From: Phoronis australis | Lineage: Eukaryota > Phoronida > Phoronidae | DNA: 64,000 nucleotides | Reading direction: 5' to 3' | Assembly: GCA_002633005.1 (NCBI GenBank) | Contig: NMRA01000034.1 | Coordinates: 1,489,540 to 1,553,539, forward strand | In this document: positions 57,095 through 64,000 of the stretch, one piece after another | How the letters are laid out: every line of letters begins with the position of its first letter | Numbering within the stretch: position 1 is the stretch's first letter | Notes under the pieces: model-generated | Database searches by the model: none | What the model saw: the letters and a program-made list of their open reading frames with translations, nothing else | What the model was told of the DNA's origin: nothing | Program-made: the position numbers and the translations under genes

Positions 57095-58281
57095 ACTCTG
57101 CGCGTGTAAGCGCAGAGTCCAGTTGTTCCTGGGTTTTCTTCAATTTTCTTCTTATTATTATTCTTCTTCCGACCAACTTTGAGGCTTAATAAGTCCAAAA
57201 TGGGTGCAAGTATGTTCTTTAAATTCTGCATGTGATTTTTGGCAGTACATAAATTTTGATTCGTTATATAATCATAATCCATATTGCACCGAAAAAGGTC
57301 ATTTGGTGCAAAGGTCATGTAATTTTCAAAATGCTACTCCTTCTTCATTTTTAAAGCTATTCTTATCAAATTCGGTGCACAGGAATAAATCGAAAAGCCA
57401 ATTTAAAAAATTACTTTTCTAAGTAATCGGGTCATCCAATCAGGTGAAATAGGTCAAAGGTCATTAGGTGCAAACTAAAATTTTGAGCTAGACACTTCAA
57501 ATTGACAGGTCTGATTGGCACAGGTAATTCAATTTGGAATCCAAAGTTTCAGGTCATTTAGAGCAAACATGGGGTCATTAGGTGCATTTTTCTTCTGAAA
57601 TTTTGACCTTTTCAATCGGCAAGTATTCTGATGTGTCAACCGTTAGACAACTGTGATTCTCAGCATTAAACACATTTTTTATGGGCTTTGCAATAATTCT
57701 CCTAAAGACGCTTACAATGCACCGGATAGGGTAAATTAGTGCAAAATGTTATATCTCTTACGTTTTTCAAGGAATTCTTTTCAATTTCAGTACACTGGTG
57801 TAAGTCAACATGCCAATTGAATACCCTACTTTACTTCGCAATAGGCCTAACCAATCAGAAAAAATAGGTCAAAGCTCATTGAGTGCAAACTAAAATTTTG
57901 AGCTAGAGACTTCAAAATTACATATCTGTTTACTAAGTGCGATTGAGTTTGAATTCTAAATTTTCAGGTCATTTGGTGCACCCATGGGGTCATTAGGTGC
58001 ATTTTTCTTCTGAAAGTTTGACCAAATCTGTCATCTTGTAATCTGAAGTGCTTAAAGTAAAACATCTGTGATTTTTAGCATTAACCACGCCTTTAATCGA
58101 GTTAGCAATTACTCCCTCATCGGGGCTCATAATGCACTGGAAGAGGTCAATTAGTGGAAAGGTCATCAAAAAATTAATATGTAATTTCTCCTACAATTTT
58201 AAAGAATTCCTTTTCATATTGGTAAACGGGTTGCTGTCAGTAACTTCCCATAATAATTCCAGTAATACGCACGCGCAGAGT
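57095..58281 (+). mobile_element. Y-family element inserted in an X element
   Basis: ACTCTGCGCGTG at 57095-57106 is inverted at 58270-58281. The left end is also a 9-bp hairpin (ACTCTGCGC over GTGTAA to GCGCAGAGT). The interior repeats GGTCATTWGGTGCA words and has two arms, each with ATTTTGAGCTAGACACTTCA and TCATTAGGTGCATTTTTCTT. A perfect AGGTCAAAGGTCA is at 57451-57463. No coding frame. Confidence 0.65.
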
Positions 58282-58284
58282 CCG

Positions 58285-58307
58285 TTATTGTCACGCCGTG
58301 ACAATAA
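58285..58307. repeat. Near-perfect palindrome, 11-bp arms
   Basis: TTATTGTCACG, one C, then CGTGACAATAA. It sits three bases after the right end of the Y element, where the X sequence resumes. Confidence 0.85.
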
Positions 58308-58460
58308 TCTTTCTAGTTTTATTCTGTTTTCCTTTGTTTCTCTGAAGTTCCTTGACAGATTTTTTATGAAATATGGCATGTTCCTGTTTTTGGATGGATT
58401 GTATGTTTTTGCGCCATCAGTGGCCATTTTTATGATACAAATAAATAACCTTTAAAGTAC
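58308..58460 (+). mobile_element. X-family 3' part, continuation after Y insertion
   Basis: CCTTTGTTTCTCTGAAGTTC CTTGACAG, GAAATATGGCATGTTCC and GATACAAATAAA match the end of the X copy at 59615-59735. It contains a decayed motif GCGCCATCAGTGGCC at 58411. Confidence 0.72.
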
Positions 58461-58534
58461 ACCATTTGCAATGCATTCGTGGGCGCATTTCAACGCTCCG
58501 CGTTGCTCTTGTTGGAATTGTAAACGTTCAAACC

Positions 58535-59082
58535 CTCGAACCTCGTGGTTTCATACCTTCTGTCCACACTCTATCTCACTTGTAGTTTTCAATTTAAATC
58601 ATATGACGTTGCGAGAAGTGACAGTGTACCAAAGGTGTCGCAGGACCACTTACACGATTAACACCAGAGCCAAAAGGTATGGTGACGTTCAGCTGTAAAC
58701 GTCATGGATATAATTACATGTTTTAACTTTATGCATTCTATGAGCCATCAAAACTTTACCGAACACTTGTTTGATTTGGAAAAACAAAGTGAAAAATCTA
58801 CTCGCCAGTCATCCAGGCTTCTGTCTTTGTTCATGTACACTGTTTCACACCTGTTTCAGCGCACAGTCCCTCAAAAACCGTAAAATTTAGCAAAAGACAA
58901 AGGCACGTTGATAGTAATACAGCGGTATCAATAACAGATAGAATATCATTTGATGAAAACCTTCCTGAAGGGATTTCAGAAACACAGTTATTGTTCCAAA
59001 ACATGAGCATTTCATTTTCGTTTTATGAACGCTGTATGAATTATGGTATTCGAATACTTAACTTAAATCTGAACAGCTTTTT
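58535..59082 (+). repeat. Modules C and D, copy 3
   Basis: Blocks ACACTTGTTTGATTTGGAAA, CGCCAGTCATCCAGGCTTCT and TGAACAGCTTTTTT in the family order. An X element follows directly. Confidence 0.72.
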
Positions 59083-59735
59083 TATGCGCCCACATACTTA
59101 TATGTGGACGCATTATGCCGTCATCTCCGTCCGTCCCGGCGTCCGTCCCGGCGTCCGTCCCGGCGTCCGTCTCGGCATCCATCCGGCGTCCGGCATCCGC
59201 TGCTCTATCTCTAAAACGCCTTGACGAATGTTCATGAAATTTTGCACCTTCCTTCCGTAAATGGGATGTCATGAGTAAACTTTTGGACTTATCCGACTAC
59301 AGATGTGCCCCCTAGTGGCAATTTTAGTTTTTTACGTTTACCTTTGTGTCTTGAAAAGTCCTGAACGCATTTTCATAAAATTTGATATATAGGCACCTAT
59401 TAGTGAGATGACGCTATCCTTCCGATTTCAGATGGATATGAAGTAGTTTGCGCCACCTAGTGGCCATTTTTACTGTTTTCGTGTCTGTTTTTTGCGTCCA
59501 CCCTCTATTAACCAAACCGCTCAAAGGATGACTATGAAAATTGGCATGTATGTTCTTACTATAAAGAGGACGGCTGGCGATGATTTTCGACTACTGTGGC
59601 ACCTCCCTGTGGCAGTTTTCCTTTGTTTTTCTGAAGTTCCTTGATAGACTTTTATGAAAAATGGCATGTTCCCGTTTTTGGTTTGTACGTTTTTGCGCCA
59701 GCTAGTGGCAATTTTTATGATACAAATAAAGAACT
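59083..59735 (+). mobile_element. X-family element, most complete, four CTCF-core-like motifs
   Basis: Begins with the TGCGCCCACATAC / TATGTGGACGCA hairpin, then CCCGGCGTCCGTCC repeats, then sub-units with motifs at 59304, 59450, 59598 and 59695. Ends GATACAAATAAAGAACTC. About 650 bases, no coding frame. Confidence 0.8.
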
Positions 59736-60265
59736 CTAAAAGCAGATGCCACAACCAGATGGACTTGAGCAGTAGTTCCTGTGGTCGATTTCTGCCGGCA
59801 CAGGGTCAAGGATTTTTCAATTAGCATCCGAGCGGCAAATTGAAAACAGGTGACTTGTCGATTATTTGAAAGTTTTATTACACAAGTTTTTGTCTATTTA
59901 CACACTATACCATACCCCAACGATATGCTGCGACCCACGGATACCAAAAACGGAAGAAGAAGGGTTTAAGACGAAAATTATGAAGGTGAGCTAACGTTCC
60001 TTGCATAAATAGGGTACATTTCGGCACTCTGAAGGTTCTGAAGTCCTGACACCCAAAATACGTCTATTGAAAACGTTTTTAAAAATAACGTTCCTTGCAT
60101 AAATAGGGTACATTTCGGCACTCTGAAGGTTCTGAAGTCCTGACACCCAAAATACGTCTATTGAAAATGTTTTTAAAGAGGCCTTACCTGGCCGAAAAGA
60201 AAGCTAGTTAGTTCAAAACTGGTTCGAACATCTATGTGACCACAAAACCTCAACGACAGCAGAGC
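59736..60265 (+). repeat. Module A, copy 3 (3' half only)
   Basis: Starts at AGATGCCACAACCAGATGG, keeps CCACGGATACC and GAGGCCTTACCTGGCCGAA, and lacks the leading blocks, which were probably lost when X was inserted. Confidence 0.72.
59993..60176. repeat. 93-bp tandem duplication
   Basis: AACGTTCCTTGCATAAATAG and the following 73 bases occur twice in a row with one difference, so the duplication is recent. Confidence 0.9.
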
Positions 60266-60294
60266 AGCAAAATTTTAGTTCCGGTGAAAATGTA

Positions 60295-60560
60295 AATTAA
60301 AGCGACAGCTCAGTGCAAATTGAAAATTTTTGTTTGGATCCTTCTCAGAGACACTGGCTCTTGAAGAACTGGTTTCAAAAAGGCACGTGCTTACAAACCC
60401 CCGAACGTTTTGCTGAAAGTCACTGTTCAGAACCTCGTGTCATAAAATTTCTTACTTTTAGCTTTCGAACTAATGGACTTAGGATTTGTGTGGATCTTCG
60501 GATTTATGTTTTTGTGGACTTGCAAAACTTCGGAACCATGAATACCGTGAATTCATAACT
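60295..60560 (+). repeat. Module B, copy 3
   Basis: CAGCTCAGTGCAAATTG, TTTGGATCCTTCTCAG, AGTCACTGTTCAGAACCTCG, TTGTGTGGATCTTCGGATTT. Confidence 0.75.
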
Positions 60561-60589
60561 TCGACCAACTCTTTCTCACTTCTAGTTTA

Positions 60590-61690
60590 AAATTGAGGTC
60601 GTATGTTTTCACCACTTGCAATGGGTTGATTTCCGTTTAACCTTATTGTAGATTTTTTAGCGATTTGACCATTCGTCGAACCACTGGACTTTGACGTTGC
60701 AAACAATGACAGTGTACCAAAGTAACACTTACACCAGGGCCAAAAGGTATGGTGCTGTTCAGCTATAAACATCCTAGAAGCTACAAGTTTCGACTGCATG
60801 CGAGCTCTATGAGCCATCAAAACTTTACCGAACACTTGTTTGATTTGGAAAAGCAAAGTGAAAAATCTACTCGCCGGCCATTCAGCCATCTGTCTATGTT
60901 CATATACACTTTTTCACACCTGGTTTCATCACATAAAAGACAAATTCACATTGATAGTAAAACAACTGTATCAATAACAAGATCGAATTTGATTTATTGA
61001 ACTTACTTTAAACACTTGATGGAACTGTGCTCAACTGCTATCTTCAGTTGGTCTCCTACTATCCTTAAAGGTTTCGTCCCTAAACCAAAACCATCTCTAG
61101 TAGGCGGGACAACATAGTTCATGATCAGGCTCTGTCTGACGGTTGTTGGTGGTGTTGCTGTTGGTATTTCATCCAAATCCAACAAGATGCCTGTTCAACT
61201 TCAGTGGCTACGTCGCGTAGAAGAGCCTTCTTTCCTGACACGGAGACGCCAAGAGACCTCGCCATGGTAATGACCGAAATTATTCTATAAGTGATATCAG
61301 AAACACTGTTAATATTCTAAAGTGTGATCATTTCCTTTTCGTTTTGTGGACCGTGTTTAAATCTTAGTATTCGAACATTTTACCTAAATTTGATCATCGA
61401 TTTCTGAGATATAAGCCTTCAAACTTAAAACACCCATAAAATTTAGCAAAAAAACCCAAAACATTGATAGTAAAATGATGGTATCAATATAACATAATCG
61501 AAATATATTTGATAAAAATATTCGGGAAGTGATCGCAAAAACACTGTTGATGTGGTAAACTATGATCAATTCATTTTCGTGTTGTGATAGGTGTTCAAAT
61601 CATAGTATGTGGCATTTGACCTAAATCTGAACAGCTATTTTCGAGGGCATACAGAACCTGAACAAGCAGGACCCTGATCTCTTGACCACT
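60590..61690 (+). repeat. Modules C and D, copy 4, with D repeated
   Basis: C blocks as in other copies to about 60930, then D blocks twice (GAAACACTGTTAATATTC at about 61310 and AAAACACTGTTGATGTGG at about 61540). A segment at about 61003-61260 is not seen in other copies and may be a small insertion. Confidence 0.65.
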
Positions 61691-62500
61691 GGCAGTGAAC
61701 GAAAGATGTCACGGGACCACCAACACATAATAACACCAGAGACGGAAATCTAAAATGAGGCCAGGAAGTTGCCTCTTACGTGAGGGCACGCTCATGAGAT
61801 GCGGTCTTACCCGATACATAGGGAACGATAGAGTTATATAACTTTCATTACTGAATGTAATTTGGTCTCGCTGACACGTGCAGTTACAGCTCTCCACCTG
61901 TGACAACTATGTTATGTCCAGATTATTGTAATAAGATTTAAGTGTTTACTGTATTTTTGTTGTACTTTAGGTTGAACTCATGTTTTAGTATTTGGGAGGT
62001 GATGACACACATGTACTTCAAATGGATGGATCTTTGTATCTATCAAATCCGTTACTATTCGCTTGGATTAAACGTTTGTTACTTGTCTTGCTGGTACATT
62101 TGCACTTACGCTAATGATATTTCTAATAACGACTAACAATTGCACTAACATACTAACACAAGCCATTACATACTAAGAAAAATAGCATGGCTGAATCCAA
62201 ATTACGTTCAAGGTTCAAGGTTCAATGGTGAATTCCTTTGCAGATGCCACAAGTAGCTGAACAGTGGTTCCCATGATCGACTTCTGCCGTGGCGCAGACA
62301 AGGATTTCTCAATTAATACGGGAATGGCAAATTAAAAACATTAGTTGATATCTCGATTGTTTGTAAATTTTATTAATGCACCTTTTTGTTTATTTGATCG
62401 CCATACCCACGCAACAACGATACCACGCAGCCGGTGGATAACCAAAACGGAACAAGAAGAATGGAAGACGAAAATTAAAAACCCGAGACTAAAACTAGAA
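61691..62500 (+). repeat. Module A, copy 4
   Basis: TTGCCTCTTACGTGAGG, TCTTACCCGATACAT, GACTAACAATTGCACTAA, CTTTGCAGATGCCACAA and TGGATAACCAAAACGG follow the family order. Confidence 0.75.
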
Positions 62501-62504
62501 TGCA

Positions 62505-64000
62505 ATTGCGCATACGCACTTACAACTCTGCGCGGGGTGTATGCACATGCATAGTGAAGTATAGGCGCATTACATTGCATAAAAGTTGCATCCTTCGTGT
62601 GAAAGAGAGCGATGTCCCTGGTAACTATGAAAGAGCAAGAGTGAAAAATTAGAATGTCAATGAAAACTTGCACTTAATGACCCCACAGTTGCTCCTAATT
62701 ACTCCAAGGTTTGTGACTGAATTTAATTTACGAATGAAAATGATAAATTTGTTGATGAAATGTCTAGCTCAGAAATCATTTTTGCACTTAATGACCTTTG
62801 ACCCGGAAACTCGGTTCCCTTTATCCGTTTCAAATGCCAGGTAAACTATCTAACAACCTGTCCAAGAAAAATCAATTTGATGGAATGCACTCTTTGACAC
62901 ATTTCGGGTCAATTTGGTGCATTTTGACTCAAATCTGAGATCAATAGACTTTGATTGACAATTGGATGAAGAACAATGAATTTGAACGCTCTCCCTAATG
63001 CATCATTTAAGTACAAGCTGACTGAAAANTGTCCCTGGTAACTATGAAAGAGCAAGAGTGAAAAATTAGAATGTCAATGAAAAATTGCACTTAATGACCC
63101 CACAGTTGCTCCTAATTACTCCAAGGTTTGTGACTGAATTTAATTTACGAATGAAAATGATAAATTTGTTGATGAAATGTCTAGCTCAGAAATCATTTTT
63201 GCACTGATTGACCTGTGACCCAGAAAGTCAGTTCAGTTGATGAGATCGAAATTCCGTGTAAGTTCTGGTTGCACTTATATGGCACCAAGCTGGTCACGAA
63301 ATTTCAAGAAGAAATCTAAAAAAATGCAGAAGGAGAAGCTTTTGAATGAATTATACCGATTGACCTCTCATGGGGTCCTTTAGTGCATTTTGGGTCATGC
63401 CCGAATTATAAATAGTTTTTGAATGGCAATTGGTTGAATCACTATAAATATAAACGCTCTGCTTAATACAACATGTAATTACGAACTGATTGAAAAAGTC
63501 TGAGATTTAACAGAAAGCTGCACTTAATGACCAGAAAGTTGCACCTAGTGACCCCAAAATTTGTGATTGATCTTCCTTTAAGGATGGTTATTATATGTAT
63601 GATTATGAAAGGTCTAGCTCAAAAATCACTTTTGCACTTAATGACCTTTGACCCGGAAACTCGGTTCCCTTTATCCGTTTCAAATGCCAGGTAAACTATC
63701 TAACAACCTGTCCAAGAAAAATCAATTTGATGGAATGCACTCTTTGACACATTTCGGGTCAATTTGGTGCATTTTGACTCAAATCTGAGATCAATAGACT
63801 TTGATTGACAATTGGATGAAGAACAATGAATTTGAACGCTCTCCCTAATGCATCATTTAAGTACAAGCTGACTGAAAAAGTCTTAAATTTAAAAGAAAAC
63901 TTCATTCAATGACCCCAAAATTGCACCTAGTGACCCCAAAGTTTGTGACTGACCTTCTTTTATGAATGGTAACCATATGCATGATTATGAAAGGTCTAGC
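62505..64000 (-). mobile_element. Y-family sequence, inverted, with a duplicated join
   Basis: Inverse of the Y words: GCACTTAATGACCCC, TTGCACCTAGTGACCCCAAA, TTTGCACTTAATGACC. ACTCTGCGCGGGGTG at about 62526 may be the outer end. TGACCTTTGACCC (inverse DR1) occurs at about 62790 and 63645. A single N at 63029 separates 62613-62788 from its repeat 63030-63205; the stretch 62780-63028 recurs at 63634-63877. Confidence 0.6.

Noticed and set aside
55731-60889. Similar minus-strand frames in modules C2 and C4 sharing SQIKQVFG-like words
   Set aside because: The similarity follows from DNA-level repeat identity; other C copies have stops and shifts, so no coding constraint is visible.

Overview
The window is eukaryotic, from an invertebrate animal. 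Genes are split by GT-AG introns of about 100 bases to 8 kb, gene density is low, and most of the sequence is non-coding, with minisatellites, SINEs, MITE-like elements and LINE remnants. Two protein-coding genes are clear. A Glass-type zinc-finger gene and a HEAT-repeat gene resembling HEATR4 fit a bilaterian that keeps eye or photoreceptor glass. A deuterostome such as a hemichordate or echinoderm, or a lophotrochozoan, is possible; I cannot fix the phylum from sequence alone.

Layout. 1-13,160 (+): the 3' part of a HEATR4-like gene. Twelve phase-compatible exons give 890 residues, followed by a stop codon and an AATAAA signal. Its introns hold a 33-bp tandem repeat, a tRNA-derived SINE and an old copy of a repeat family called X here. 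A 690-bp block with two exons appears twice around a single N at 4759, and this is almost certainly an assembly overlap rather than biology. 13,160-20,800: intergenic DNA with a 266-bp MITE, a G-rich block, a 31-bp minisatellite and microsatellites. 20,841-32,530 (-): the complete glass-like gene. It has a last coding exon with five C2H2 fingers, a first coding exon 8.1 kb away whose phase matches exactly, and a probable non-coding exon with TATA and CCAAT boxes. The large intron contains a 36-bp minisatellite with 13 CAGCTG E-boxes in and beside it, a LINE remnant and two unrecognised ORFs. 32,600-50,400: gene-poor. It carries a 1.5-kb inverted-repeat element with a broken THAP-domain gene, SINE, LINE and MITE remnants, and a 175-bp satellite whose monomers each carry a long hairpin. 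50,400-64,000: a mosaic of degenerate modules (A, B, C, D) in recurring order, broken up by X elements and by elements called Y. A second single-N join lies at 63,029.

The two genes are convergent (HEATR4-like +, glass -), about 7.7 kb apart, with no sign of a shared role. The observations most worth a second look are non-genic. X repeats carry CTCF-core-like motifs about 145 bp apart and all in one orientation. Y repeats carry perfect DR1 nuclear-receptor half-site pairs. There is an E-box minisatellite inside glass, a hairpin satellite, and a THAP gene with a nonsense codon at its invariant tryptophan. Every claim rests on reading by eye; no alignment or database search was run.
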